The notes beneath the pieces were generated by a model. That model was not told where the DNA came from and made no database searches. It saw nothing but the letters and a program-made list of their open reading frames with translations. The position numbers and the translations under genes are program-made. Below, piece by piece: positions 46,027 through 57,693 of a stretch of 64,000 nucleotides of DNA. How positions within the stretch are numbered: the first letter of the stretch is position 1; each line of letters begins with the position of its first letter. Source of the DNA: Rhizodiscina lignyota (taxonomy: Eukaryota > Ascomycota > Dothideomycetes > Aulographales > Rhizodiscinaceae); contig ML978129.1 of assembly GCA_010015805.1 (NCBI GenBank), forward strand, positions 1,612,001 to 1,676,000, given 5' to 3'.

Positions 46027-46935
46027 TGCCTCTTGCAGCGACTAATACACCCTTTGTAAGCGAGCTCAGGCTAATTCATGCGCCTCTCACTGCAAGTCAA
46101 CTAGTTGTGCCCGCGCTGTGCCCGCGAGCCGTGTGACGCGCCAATCCTCCCCTGGGCTGCTCTCTCACTACGGCAAATGCAACGCCGATGGGAAACTCCA
46201 GCGAGTGGCCGCTCAGTCGCCAGGCTATGGCGCGAGCATCGGTGAGCATCATGGGTGCTACTCGCCCCCAGGGGAGCCAATACTGTGCCCAGTTTCCGAT
46301 CCCTATCATAATATCTTTGTCATCTGCCGTGCGAGAGACGTGGCGTGATGACACTTAGAGAGAAGTAGACTAGTGGTGCCTAGGGACTCCCTGCAGTCGG
46401 GCCCAACGTCGCATTGATCTAACCTTAACGCCCTGCGCATCGAATTCATTGTGAATCTCTCTCGGTATGCCGAATTTGCGCGTTCCGGCACGCTAGCTGT
46501 CGTAGTCAGCCGGCGAGCAGAATACGTACCTGAAAAAACTTAGCATTCTGGCCTCAGACACTGCTGTCTAGCCGACATGGGACGCAGGTGCCCTTGCACG
46601 CACGTGTAGTGCTTCAGTGCTTAGGAGAGTTTTATAAGGCTTAGACGCCGCGCCCTGACTCTGACGTCCCCTTAAAGTTAAGCTTCGGTTCGGCAACTTG
46701 TATCCGAGCCCGCAAGGCCCCGAGGTTTAGCCGCCACGTCCGCGCGAGACAGCTGCATCCGGATCGGAGTGAACCGTCAGCCACACTTGGTGATCTCCAC
46801 GTTCTGCCACGTTCCCAGTCGACGATTCTATTTCTGACCTCAAGGCTGATGAGCGTGCATGCTCGACGACCCGTTCATACCTTCAGAGATCATGAATGCG
46901 ACCCTAATTCGCGTGGATAGTAATCCCTCGAGACC
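46027..46935. promoter_or_regulatory. Divergent region between Fungal_trans_2 and ZIP genes
   Basis: About 900 bases between divergent starts with no credible gene. Zinc-responsive control of the ZIP gene would be expected here by analogy, but I did not identify a specific site. Confidence 0.4.
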
Positions 46936-48431
46936 ATGACTGCCGCAGCTGCCGACAATGCTGGGAACGGGGACATCTTCTTTGTCGAAGGAGAGCTTGT
47001 AGACATCTCTGGCGCGCATTGGCAAGGCCTACCAACAGAGCTTCTCCAGACACTACTCGCTCAGCGTCAGGCCGGCGATGAGCGACCGGCCTGCGGCTCT
47101 GGGAAGCATCGTGGGGCTTACAATACGCCTATACATGTATTCGCGTTATTTCTAATCCTCTTCCTTAGCACTGCAGGTAGGTCTCGTTCCGCAGGCGCAT
47201 GTGGATCGCATCAGAATAGCTGACATGGCTCCTAGCATGCGCATTCCCAATCATTGTCAAACGCTTTCCTAACCTCTCCATCCCTCACTCGGTCCTCTTC
47301 ATATCACGACATTTCGGGACAGGCGTCCTCATCGCAACCGCATTTGTCCATCTCCTTCCAACGGCCTTCGTCTCGCTCAACGATCCATGCCTACCATACT
47401 TCTGGAACACTGGCTACCCGGCCATGCCGGGGGCGATAGCCATGATTGCAGTTATTGTGGTGGTGGGTGTAGAGATGTTCTTCGCATCCCGAGGCGCTGG
47501 CCACTCTCACAATGTCGATTTCGAGGCGCTTGCGGATCCTACACGTCCAATTGATGCATCTCACAGGCAAGGACAAGGCGTGAATAGCATGAATCGCTTT
47601 AAGCGTACGAGCTTTGATAGACCACCACATCTGCATCTACCAGAGGAGCCAGAGGGTGAGAGCGAGACCGACAATCTTGTCGCGAACCGCTCTCCATCCA
47701 CTGCCCAACCATCACCATTGCCACAAGGACCCCACTCGAAACGTGATGAGGTTGAACCGGCAGATTCTGAATCAGACATGGAGCTAGAACTTGACGAACT
47801 GGACCCCATGCCCGTAGAATCAGCATCCCATTCACGCAAAGCTTCTTATCAACCGCTTCGGAACGGGAAGTCGCGCAAATCCCATCCAAACTCTCGGAAC
47901 GACCCTCAACTCGACTCAACTCTCAAGTCGCATGCAGAGCAGCAGAAGCTCATCCTCCAATGCCTGCTCCTGGAGGCCGGCATTCTCTTCCACTCCGTTT
48001 TTATCGGTATGGCTCTGTCCGTTTCCACGGGACCAACATTCATTATATTCCTCGTGGCCATATCGTTCCATCAGACCTTCGAGGGACTCGCTTTGGGGGC
48101 GCGCATCAGCGCGCTCGCATTTCCTCCATCCTCTCCGCGTCCATGGCTGATGGCTTTAGCATTCGGCACGACGACGCCATTTGGACAGGCACTTGGTCTG
48201 GGAGTGCGACATCTCTACGATCCACAGGGTCAGACGGGCCTGATCGTCGTTGGTGTGACGAACGCGATTAGTAGTGGACTGCTACTCTTTGCGGGGCTGG
48301 TCGGCCTATTAGCAGAGGACTTTTTAAGCGACGAGAGCTATGTGAGCTTGACTGGAGCGCGGAGACTGAAGGCATGTATAGCGGTCGTTGCCGGCGCAGC
48401 GTTGATGGCCCTCGTGGGTGCTTGGGCCTGA
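46936..48431 (+). CDS. ZIP-family metal (zinc/iron) transporter
   Basis: A membrane metal importer of the ZIP family. Two exons (46936-47176, 47236-48431) give 478 residues. The N-terminal extracytoplasmic part is followed by TM1 (PIHVFALFLILFLSTAACAF, split by the intron). TM2-3 include FGTGVLIATAFVHLLPTAF and IAMIAVIVVVGVEMFF. The long hydrophilic variable loop is rich in Ser, Glu and some His (HLHLPEEPE). TM4 has HSVFIGMAL and TM5 HQTFEGLALG, which carry the His/Glu residues forming the binuclear metal site. The last TMs end at ACIAVVAGAALMALVGAWA. The short C-terminus is typical. Zinc is the most likely substrate; vacuolar versus plasma-membrane location is open. Confidence 0.92.
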
Positions 48432-48937
48432 TCGCTTTCTGAACTGCCGGAAACTCTCTGAGATCCAAGTTCTGGACGTCCAGGCGAAACTAGAGTATTA
48501 TTTTATTATTTGACTTCGCATAGCGCTGTACGAATTTCGTTCAGCGATGTTTCGAGTAGGCATGGTTTGGCGTTACATACTAAAGAGCGAACTCACGTCG
48601 TTATTTACGGCATCTAACGGATATAACGGGCCAAATCATTTATTTCTCATTTACATGAGCCATATACGGAGTACTATGACTAGAAATGGAAATGAATCTC
48701 AGGTGCTGAGTAGATTAGTCATTGTCATGATCCACACGAAGCTCTACCAGTTATCCCGACTTCCTCAGCGGTGGATTTTGCCCCACCCAGGCACAATGGA
48801 ACGCCCAAAAAATCTTCACGATCTTATTAGAACACTTGAAATATATTTCTTTGGCCTGATATAATTTTCAGCGTTATGACAAAAAGCGCTAAATTTTTAG
48901 CTATATATTTGTTATACAGATTTCAGCGATGCTGCTA
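48432..48937. other. Intergenic, ZIP gene to tRNA-Leu
   Basis: About 500 AT-leaning bases. A 105-codon plus-strand frame (48547-48864) is unrecognised and I do not call it. Confidence 0.5.
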
Positions 48938-49036
48938 GCCTGCATGGCCGAGTGGTTTAAGGCGACAGATTTAAGTCTTCTTTTAGAAGGTACTCTGTTG
49001 GAGCAATCCGCGTGCGTTCGAACCGCACTGCAGGCA
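48938..49036 (+). tRNA. tRNA-Leu (anticodon TAA) with a 17-nt intron
   Basis: Acceptor strands GCCTGCA and TGCAGGC pair perfectly, with discriminator A at 49036. The D-arm region GGCCGAGTGGTTTAAGGC is the class II leucine form. The anticodon stem ACAGA (48965-48969) pairs with TCTGT (48994-48998) only after removing 48976-48992, giving loop TTTAAGC with anticodon TAA at 48972-48974. The long variable arm GGA-GCAA-TCC and T-arm GTGCG-TTCGAAC-CGCAC are intact. The mature length is 82 nt, normal for tRNA-Leu. The intron begins one base after the anticodon, the canonical site. Confidence 0.96.
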
Positions 49037-49048
49037 ATATTCGGTTTC

Positions 49049-49065
49049 TTTTTGGCACTTTTTTT
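49049..49065 (+). terminator. RNA polymerase III terminator of tRNA-Leu
   Basis: Two T-runs (five at 49049-49053, seven at 49059-49065) begin 12 bases after the tRNA 3' end, as expected for Pol III termination. Confidence 0.8.
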
Positions 49066-49410
49066 GGCCGACCCTACGGGACGGTACGGAAGTCCCAGAA
49101 GGGAAAGCACGACGTAGCGTAGCCAGATGTGGGTGCGGTAACGACTTGGCAAGGATCCACTTCATCGTTCGTCTTCAGGGGACGCAGGCAGATGAGTCCC
49201 GATATGAACAATATCCGAAGACATATAGGTTCCATGGAAGTAAAGCGTAATCTCAAGTTTCAATTTCTCTCCTTTCTTAAATATCAGATATATCGACTGG
49301 ATGTCATTCTCTAGGTGCCTTGGTAATTCTGGCCCCTGAGCTAGGCGAACACAACGGAGACACTCGTTTTCAATTCAATTGAACTGGACTTTACATCTTC
49401 CCGTAAAAAA
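49066..49410. promoter_or_regulatory. Upstream region of the acyltransferase gene
   Basis: About 345 bases between the tRNA terminator and the next ATG. No gene or clear core element recognised. Confidence 0.4.
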
Positions 49411-50906
49411 ATGTCAGATCCAAAGACATTTCAGAAACTCCGTCCAGCTGGTATAACACATTATCGACTATGGAGATAGATCACTAAGTCATCTCAGGAA
49501 GGCTGGAGAAGTTCTCAACAGCGAGACATGCGCTCGGGATCTACAACAATGTCTCATCAAGCGCTGTATATTCAACTTCGAAACCGGGCCCAAAATCGAT
49601 TGAGACGCTCATGTTCCGTACCCTAGCAGCGGTCATTGCTCAGCATCCATCATTAACCGCGATCCCAGTGGACGAAGACAAGGAATCGACGTACTTTGTG
49701 AGATTGCCGAAGGTTGACCTGAAGGATGCGGTCATCTTCCTTGATCGGGAGCACGACTTTGACGAGACTGGCGGGGCCTGCGATGAGGAATTGGACAATG
49801 TTGTCGAACGATATCACAACCACGATCAGAAAGACCGTTATGGCGAGATACCATTCTGGAAGTTGATCATTCTCCGAGAACCCAAAAACAATTCGAGATT
49901 TGCTGCAGCTTTTATATTTCACCATGCTGTTGGCGATGGAATGTCCGGACTAGCATTCCACAGAACATTTCTCACGGCTTTGCAAGGAGTAGAAGCAAGT
50001 GATAGCCAGGACGAGAATTTCTGCACCGTTATTACTCCTCCAGATATGCCAATGATACCAACACTGGAAACGCTACATCCGCTTCCTCTGTCTCTCTTCT
50101 TCCTCTTCAAAGCAATAATAGCGGAGTTCGTATACGGGCCACCAAAAGACCATTGGAATGCTGAACCAATATCTCTCGATCCCGACAAGCGACGGCGGCG
50201 ATTTCGTTCCATATCGCTCTCATCCGACTTGACGCAGAAACTAGTTGCGGCGTCTCGCGCACACTCCACATCTGTCACTGGCGCACTGGTAGCATGTTTC
50301 GCTGATTCTCTGTTTGCCAACCTCGAACCCGAGAAGTCTGCTGCACTCCTTGTAGACGGGGCTGTCTCATTGCGCAGATTCCTTCCGTCCAATGTCATCA
50401 ATGAGGACAGCATGGGCTGCTGGGTCTCGCGTTTTGAGCACAAGCATCTTCGAACATCGACTACTGTTGATGCGAAGTCTGGAGGCTCACCATTTCCTTG
50501 GGAAGAGGCAAAAGCGGTTAAGGACAGCATTGATGCGGAACTTGCAAAGAACGGGAGGGATGCGGTTACGGGCCTGCTCCGCTGGGCTGGCAATATGAAT
50601 CAGTTTTTCCTGAAGAAGAATGGCAAGACGAGAGGCAACAGCTTCGAGTTGTCCAATGTCGGCGTCTTTAAAGCACATCCTTCGACAAAAGTCAACGGTA
50701 CTGATCATGAGGATAGCGGTTGGCGGATTGGCAGGATGTTGTTCAGCCAGAGCGCAGATTTGACTGGTCCACCAGTCCATGTCACCGTGGTGACCGGAGG
50801 GGATGGATGTCTGAGCATCGGCTTCTCATGGTTGGCAATGAACTTTGAGGATGCTTGGTTCGAGAAGGTGTTGAAGGATTTTAGGGCAAGATTGGACGGG
50901 ATCTGA
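49411..50906 (+). CDS. Alcohol acetyltransferase-like (BAHD/condensation-type) enzyme
   Basis: A CoA-dependent acyltransferase resembling the fungal alcohol acetyltransferase group, which makes esters from alcohols and acyl-CoA. Two exons (49411-49450, 49498-50906) give 482 residues. The short first exon MSDPKTFQKLRPAG joins RLEKFSTARHALGIYNNV, a family N-terminus. The active-site motif HHAVGDG is at residues 155-161 (HHxxxDG, with the first catalytic-type His in place). A later conserved region is FELSNVGVF, and the C-terminal part has a SIGFSWLAMNF segment. No signal or membrane anchor is evident. The acceptor might be an alcohol, sterol or secondary metabolite; no cluster partner is visible. 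Confidence 0.82.
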
Positions 50907-52369
50907 AGGGAGACGTCTCTTGATATCATTTCCGCAAAGGGGAGGGAAGGACGCTCAATAGCATCTTCAGGATATTCCCACAAATTTAGAAGCTGCAAAA
51001 TATTTGGAGAATTCCCAATAACTTCGATTGCAAGCTAGCTTGGATCGCTCCTCCATGTGAGGTGCGTTGCCTGGGGGAAAGAACACCCAGCTGAGAATAA
51101 TGGTCTCTTGAAGAGAATCAGGTTATACATCCCGAATAAGGCCATCTCGACGATCCCAGGAAATATTTCCCAGAGCCGCTTTGTTCTTATATTACTGTTG
51201 TGACAGTAGTAGGCAAGCTCGTAGTCAGGCAGGCAAAAATGATACTATTAAGACGTGGGGGTCCAGAAGCGATCACTTGAGCCTTCAGAAAACGACGTTG
51301 GAGACCTTCCACAGAGGCTGAAATTGCAGTGCGAGTGTCAACAAGTGACACAAGTGATAGCCTTGGACATGTGGGTCGAAAATGGCAAGCAGCAGGCAGA
51401 GGGTATTGCGTGATACTGAAATAGCCCGCCGTAATTTAGCAGCGCACTACAACTAAACTGGCGACTCTACCCCGTGCTTCGATTTTTGTTCGGCCATTAA
51501 GCATAGCAGGGGACTTTCCTAACCCTTAGATTTTAGGATATCATATATAGCGTCTCCAGATCCTATACTACTACTCTAAATGCCTCACCATTCTAGGGGA
51601 AATAATGCCTTGGAATCATTGAAGTATCCGCGGTATCGTCTCCGGCTCAATGTCGGAATCTCAAATACTCCGACGTCAGGACGTCAACGTAGATATCGAA
51701 CTGCTGCCTAATCCCTCACCTCTTCTTAATTATCGTTCTTGAATTTCAGTTCTGCTCGACATTATTTAAGGACTTCTCTAGTCGATGTTGAAACTTCCCT
51801 GACTCCGAGGCCACGTACGGCTTTCCACGCCGATATTTTTCGATTGTGCCCGGAGTTCAGCATGGGTTCTAGTATCTGCCTCCACTCCCGTGTCCTTTTT
51901 CATCATCCAATATCGATAGGGCGTTAATAGCCGAATAATTTTGCAATCGGTCCTCGCAAAACCTTGTGATCTCGTGCTTTGTTCCTCTCTAGTTCCACGG
52001 CTTAGCTAAGTCCGTTTCTATCTCCTGTTAAAGCCGACCTTGCGGCTCCACAGCATTTAGATACACTTGAAGCCTACCTTAGTTTCATGCGGAAACGGAA
52101 TGAAATTGTGACCGGACAATCAGAAGAGCCCTAGATACAAGTGACCGTAGCGTATTCCCAAGGTCGGATTCTGAGTTCCCCCGGTCGAGATTGTTTTCCC
52201 TTTATGGAAGCATGCGTCTTGCTTCAGATCCACGCTCCCTCACAGAGCAAAAGTGCACTTAATTTTCGGCCTATAAATTTCATATCCCCTCCACCCTTTG
52301 AAGCCCCAAAATATCAATCTGATCCTATCTTTCAAATTTCGTTATTCGCAGGTTCTCACATTGACTGTA
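50907..52369. other. 1.46 kb intergenic region, nothing recognised
   Basis: No frame above about 80 codons on either strand looks coding. The right end contains the core promoter of the NmrA-like gene. Confidence 0.5.
52272..52278 (+). promoter_or_regulatory. TATA box of the NmrA-like gene
   Basis: TATAAAT 92 bases upstream of the ATG at 52370, followed by a CT-rich leader. Assigned from sequence and position. Confidence 0.55.
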
Positions 52370-53399
52370 ATGTCTCAAACCAAGCATCTTGAACGAGTTG
52401 CTATTGTCGGCGTAAGTCAACGTAAATCCAGGCCCTACAACAAACGATGACCATATATAGGCCAGCGGCCGTATCGGCGGTGCTTTTGCCGAGGAGTTGC
52501 TCAAGACCGGCAAACACACAGTCACGGCCATAACACGCCCAGAGAGTCAAGGTACCCTGCCTGAGGGGGTCAAGGCGGTCCAAGTCAACTACGATGACGA
52601 AGAGTCTATCGTCTCGGCGCTCAAGGGGCAAGAATTCCTCATCATCACGCTCTCCGTCACTGCACCTGCAGAAGTCCACACTAAGCTCGTCAAGGCAGCG
52701 GGCAAGGCTGGCGTTCCTTACATCATGCCCAACGTGTATGGCTTGGATATCGAGAACAAGGCCCTTTGCGGGTCCCACCCCTACGCAGCCCAAGCTCTCC
52801 AAAAGCTTGCAGAGGTCGAGAGCGTCGGTGCCTCGTACGTCGTGCTAGTGTGCGGATATTGGTACGAATGGAGTCTTGCGCTGGGCGAGCCGTGGTTCGG
52901 ATTCGAAATCAAGAAGAGAACGGTCACATTCTTTGACGACGGCAAGACGCGCATCAACGGTAGCACTTGGCCCCAGTGTGGACGTGCCCTAGCCGCACTG
53001 TTGAGCTTGCCCGAGAGCGGCTCATCCCCAAGCTTGTCGGATTGGAAGAACAAGCCCTTGTACATCGACAGCTTCAAGTTCAGCCAGAGGGACATACTCG
53101 ACAGCCTCCATCGTGTTCTGGGCACGACCGATAAAGATTGGGAGATTACGTACCAGCCGACAGATGAGCGATTCAAGGAGGGTCTTGAAGAACTGAAACA
53201 GGGCGAGAGAAGAGGCCTTGCAAAAGCCATGTACGCTCGTGTTTTCTTCCCGAACGGGGACGGCGACTACGAATCGAACAGGGGATTGGCTAATGATGTG
53301 CTTGGCTTGAAAAAGGATGATTTGGACGAGTCGACTAAGCGGGCAGTGGAGATGGTCGAGGCAGGCTGGAGCCCATTCATTCCACAGGTGAAGTTTTGA
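52370..53399 (+). CDS. NmrA / isoflavone-reductase-like NAD(P)-binding protein
   Basis: An atypical short-chain reductase-fold protein of the NmrA/PCBER type. Two exons (52370-52411, 52461-53399) give 326 residues. The cofactor loop VAIVGASGRIGG spans the 49-nt intron; the Rossmann fold continues with TVTAITRPES and FLIITLSVTAP. The region NVYGLDIENKALCG takes the place of the catalytic Lys segment of plant isoflavone reductases, and the substrate domain includes CGYWYEWSLALGEPWFGFE. Members either reduce aromatic ether or ketone substrates or act as redox sensors for transcription factors. Here nothing in the neighbourhood decides which. Confidence 0.86.
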
Positions 53400-53528
53400 T
53401 GAAGATGATGTGATTTATTACAGTACTGTCCGCCTTTAAGATTAAGCTCTAAAGAAAGTCTCAAACGTACAATCGTATCCAACTTGATAATGTATGCTGT
53501 TTCTCTATTGCTAGAACACGGAGACAAT

Positions 53529-55814
53529 TCATGACCTCATCAACCTTTCAAACCTGCCCTCGCGAGGCGGCGTATCGTCAAGCACGCCGGCCGTCTGTCC
53601 TGCGGTCTGTCCACCTCGTGCGTGTGTATGCTCTGCGGGGACACCACCACGCATTCTGGCCTCCATAGTCTGTAACTCCTCCCGCATCAGGTCCTCTTCT
53701 GCCGACCCATCATTCTCCTGATTCCTCTGCCACGAGGGCAGAGTCCTGAACATTGAGCGTGGTGGCTCAGGTGGTCGATTTAAGAAGCCACGCGAGGGCT
53801 GTGGAGCACTGCCGTGATGGCTCGCGGGATATTGTTGCGTCTGATGGTGATCTCTCGGTCTCGCACCATGGCTGTACGGTCGCTCTGGTCTGCGACTCGT
53901 ATGCACAGTTTCACTTCGTGTCAGTGCCGACGGAACTGGAACGGGGAGAGAGCGACGATTCAAAATCATGTGCGGGTTGGGATAGCGCCCATAGTCGTCG
54001 AAACTGTCCAAGCCTGGAGAGAAAACTGCAAAAGTGCGGTTGCTGGATGCGGTCTGTGGAACAGGAGTACGACGACCGCTAGGGAGGGGGAAGGTCTCGG
54101 GAGTCTCGAGCCATCCTGGGTTCCACAGATTGGCAGACTGCCCCTGAGTTAAAAGCGATGAGGGGCTTCGGAATTTGGCAGGCCGTGTAATGTCAAGAAC
54201 GCTATCCGAGCGACTAGGCTCTGCTGTCAAAGCCGGCGCATAAGAAGGCGGGGGATATGTATATGGTTGAGCATTACGAGGATGTTCAATGTGGGTGTGG
54301 AGTGTCTGAGAGTATCGACGTTGTGATATCCCCTTAACAGTGCTTGATCGATGCACATGTGTCCGAGCTGGCTCCAGTCGCACGGGAGACTGTAGTGGAG
54401 GGGGTAAAGCCACAGATCGAATCCGAACAGGAGATGGAGAGCCAGCAGTGACTTTAGCAAGCAGTGCTTCTGAGTTGTCTATAGAAGAGCTTTCGACCTC
54501 TGGAGTATCTCCTGTTCCAGATGAAGGCAGTAGCGGAGAAGACTGTTTATCAGGCGAGCCAAACGAGGGAAACCGAATGTGTGAGCCCATTTCGTGTGTT
54601 CTTGCCGTGTGGAAAGATGTGATTGAAGGGGCGCTTGAGTACTCGGAAGAAGCATCCTGTTCAAGTTGCTCAAGCGGAGATATGTAGTCGCCAAGAATTT
54701 CGAGAATTGGTGACCCAGCAGAAAAGCTACGATGAGTTCCAAGGTATGAGCTTCTCCGAGGGTCGTGTGGCAGGGAATGTGTCAGCGGCGTGTTCGGTCT
54801 AATGCTGACAGACGAAGTGCGGGAGTGAATTATCTCGGAAGAGACAATGCGCGATGTCAGGTTCGGTGTAGACATACTTGATATTCTCTGGGTAGATGGC
54901 CGCAAGAGACCCGCAGACCGTATACTCATGCTAGTGGCACCAGAATGTAATGGTTCATGCGAGTTCTGAGATCGTAGGGTCATAGGCTCCTCATATTCAT
55001 TCTTCGCTCGATATTGCATTGATGCGGCAGGATTTGTGAAGGGACCATACGAAGTTGTTGTGTACGGTTCTGCACTAATGGATCGGTCACCGGTATAATG
55101 TTGTGGGCGGAGGTATCCATCGTCAACAGAACTGTCGTTTGAGTACGTCGCAGCTCTTGCTTTTTGGAAAGTGGCAGTGCGCATGGGAAGAGAGGACGAT
55201 GCTTTATGTTCCAGGTCTAGTGTTATATTTCGCTCAGGAGAGCTGACAACATGACTCTGGTGCAACGGTGACCTTGGAAGGACGGGGTTGTGCCGAAGTC
55301 GGTGGACAAATGGCAGTTGGTGTGATGGTACCGGGAGAGGATCGTCGCCGCCAGGAGCATCCACAGCACCATCGAGAGTCAAACCAGAGGAAAATTGTTG
55401 TGACAGCAGTGATACAGAGTCAATAGAGCGAGGAACGCCGAGCTTGGCCAGATCTTTGCGATATCGCGGAGGGCTCAGCTCCGCTTCCTGCCAATTGGAA
55501 TCTGATATCTCCGAGCCAGCTCCAGTTGAGCTCTCAATCGAAGAACTTCTGGTCCTCTGCGCATCTGGCCAGTGTCCATGATCCGCTTCCGTGGCGGCAT
55601 ATTCCAAGTTGGCTGCAGCTGGCGCAAAGATTTGGTTATGGTAGGTGAATGCATCCTCCCATGAACGTAGTGCTCCGCGCCGCACCCGTGGAAGAGGCAC
55701 TGGATATCCTTGTTCTGCAGCTGCAGCATCTCGCATCGCCATGCGACGAAATGCATGATCAATGTCTGGCATGGTCAGCGTGATCGCAGTTGGAGGGCAG
55801 CGAAGCATCGTCAA
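53529..55814 (-). CDS. 761-residue disordered protein of unknown function
   Basis: One uninterrupted open frame. The start is MTMLRCPPTA at 55814, though MPDIDHAFRRMAMRD, 14 codons in, is an equally good choice. The N-terminal 60 residues (PDIDHAFRRMAMRDAAAAEQ, GALRSWEDAFTYHNQIF) look ordered and helical. The remainder is Ser/Pro/Thr/Arg-rich with many SP and RS dipeptides, which suggests phosphorylation. The C-terminus is charged and helical (EEDLMREELQTMEARMRGG). I recognise no domain. Length and continuous frame make it very unlikely to be chance. It could be a scaffold or cell-polarity/signalling protein, but that is only a guess from composition. It is convergent with the NmrA-like gene, 129 bp apart. 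Confidence 0.75.
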   Translation of the reverse strand: MTMLRCPPTAITLTMPDIDHAFRRMAMRDAAAAEQGYPVPLPRVRRGALRSWEDAFTYHNQIFAPAAANLEYAATEADHGHWPDAQRTRSSSIESSTGAGSEISDSNWQEAELSPPRYRKDLAKLGVPRSIDSVSLLSQQFSSGLTLDGAVDAPGGDDPLPVPSHQLPFVHRLRHNPVLPRSPLHQSHVVSSPERNITLDLEHKASSSLPMRTATFQKARAATYSNDSSVDDGYLRPQHYTGDRSISAEPYTTTSYGPFTNPAASMQYRAKNEYEEPMTLRSQNSHEPLHSGATSMSIRSAGLLRPSTQRISSMSTPNLTSRIVSSEIIHSRTSSVSIRPNTPLTHSLPHDPRRSSYLGTHRSFSAGSPILEILGDYISPLEQLEQDASSEYSSAPSITSFHTARTHEMGSHIRFPSFGSPDKQSSPLLPSSGTGDTPEVESSSIDNSEALLAKVTAGSPSPVRIRSVALPPPLQSPVRLEPARTHVHRSSTVKGISQRRYSQTLHTHIEHPRNAQPYTYPPPSYAPALTAEPSRSDSVLDITRPAKFRSPSSLLTQGQSANLWNPGWLETPETFPLPSGRRTPVPQTASSNRTFAVFSPGLDSFDDYGRYPNPHMILNRRSLPVPVPSALTRSETVHTSRRPERPYSHGARPRDHHQTQQYPASHHGSAPQPSRGFLNRPPEPPRSMFRTLPSWQRNQENDGSAEEDLMREELQTMEARMRGGVPAEHTHARGGQTAGQTAGVLDDTPPREGRFERLMRS

Positions 55815-56923
55815 AGATATATAGAGAGGTTCGTTGTGACCTGGTGCGCAACTGAGAGAGGCAGAACGCGGATGAAGTCTTTAGAGTTCCGCATTCAACA
55901 ACTGAAATCAAACATGATTGAAGCAAACAGAGTTTTGCCATGGTGACAGGGAGAATAAGGGAAAACAAAGCGCATCCGAGAGTGGCTTCCTCATGTTTGT
56001 ATTTACAACGGCTTCAAATGCTGTCCCTAACCACAAAGGTAGGCTCAACTGAGCTCCGAGATACAGATCTACATAAGATCTCGGTACTGGTCGTGATTGC
56101 GTCCTGGGATATTGTGTACCACGGCTGCACTTTAAAACAAACCAGGAAAGGACGAGCGAGGGTGAACAAGCCAGCAAAATGGATATCGGACACAGAGAAG
56201 CCATGACGTCGCAGATGAGCCGCCTGCATCGTCAGTTCAACTCCCATGTGCTAGAGATATATCCATTCTCGAGCGCTACAAAGTAGTCAAATGCGACCTA
56301 GGCTGTAACATTTGGCAACGGAACCGCTGTTCGGAGTGCATCCGGTGAAAGTGAGGGGATCTTTGATTGCTTGACTGTTCTTCGTAGTTTCTCATCAAAG
56401 AAAAGGAAAAGGCAGACTGCCGGAGATTAGCCGATGGAAGTCTAGGATAGCACGCTAAGAGCATAAAATGTCCCAATACGGAAGTGCGGAGGGCGATTGG
56501 TGGAAAGACAGAATCTTGTGTTCCGCCATAACTTCGCCTAGGCATGATTCCTAATAGTTGTTTCTCTGTGTGAACCTGTATGCTAGGTCTTAGAACAGGA
56601 TCTTAATAATAGCAACAGGAGGTATAATGTTTGATGCGGCAGAGCGGAGAAGCGATGCTCGAGGCGTCATGCCGCGCGCGTGCCGCATTGCCCCGGCGAG
56701 TCACAGCTTGAGGATGATGCGGAGATATGAAAGACTGTCTGGATCTCATTAATCATTTAAGCATCTAGAGCCCTCGCCGAAGGATTAGAAGTTGACATTG
56801 GGAGCAGACGAATATAGGGATTCAGGGAGGCTATCAGGCATAAGCCTTTCCCATCTCAGATCTTGAGCCTTTCGAAGAAGCTTCCCAACTAGCTACACAA
56901 ACGCATCTTCATCTCAATCGAAA
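55815..56923. promoter_or_regulatory. Divergent region between disordered protein and GST genes
   Basis: About 1.1 kb. Short frames on both strands are not protein-like. It must hold both promoters; no specific element recognised. Confidence 0.4.
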
Positions 56924-57693
56924 ATGTTGGACATGTGGTTTCACCCTGTCGCAACTGGCGAGGCGGCAGTAACAGTGGAAGCACACAACAAACCTCAGGA
57001 TCTGACTCTCTGGTCCACCTGGTTTGATCCATTTTCGCATCGTCCATGGATTGCTCTTGAGGAGAAACAAGTCCCATACCAATTCAGAAATGTACGTTGC
57101 CTCTCCAAGATGTTCATCTCTGCCGTTCTGAACCTCCCGGGCAGACCAACCCGTTTCTCCAAGAGCCATCTTTCCTCGGCGTCAGCCCACGAGGCCTCGT
57201 TCCAGCCCTGACAGTTGCCGACGGCCGCCCCGTAAATGATTCCATTATCATTTGCGAGTATATAGAAGACGCTTTCCCTTCGGCTCCGTCTCTTTTTCCG
57301 CAAGACCCCTATGAGCGATCCGTTGTACGGACGTGGGTCGACCGTGTCAACAAGGGCTTCGTGCCATGCTTCTTCCGATTGATGCAGGCGCAGCCCACAA
57401 CGGAGCCCGAAGCGCATGAGAAAGCGCTACAGGAACTGTACGACGAGCTGAGCGCTGTATGTGCGAATTGGAAAGGGCCATTTTTCCTTGGTGAGAAGTT
57501 CAGCCTGGTGGACATAGCAATAGGGCCATGGGCGGTCAGAGACTTCATTGTGGAGAGGTATAGAGGGTTCGAGAGGCAGAAGGTGAAAGGATGGACGGAG
57601 TGGGCCGAGGCTTTGGCTTCAAGACCGAGTATAGCAAAGACAACGAGTGTGAGTGCAATGCATTTGGATGATATCCGCAATGGAAGGAGCTGA
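56924..57693 (+). CDS. Omega-like glutathione S-transferase
   Basis: Two exons (56924-57091, 57145-57693) give 238 residues with an N-terminal thioredoxin fold and C-terminal helical GST domain. Family marks are WIALEEKQVPYQF, SPRGLVPALTV, NDSIIICEYIEDAFP (glutathione gamma-glutamyl site) and FFLGEKFSLVDIAIGPW in the helical domain. The expected omega catalytic motif C-P-F-x-x-R reads D35-P-F-S-H-R, so the Cys is replaced by Asp. The enzyme may use another residue, bind ligands only, or belong to a related fungal class that I cannot separate by eye. It is a likely cytosolic detoxification or redox protein. Confidence 0.85.
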
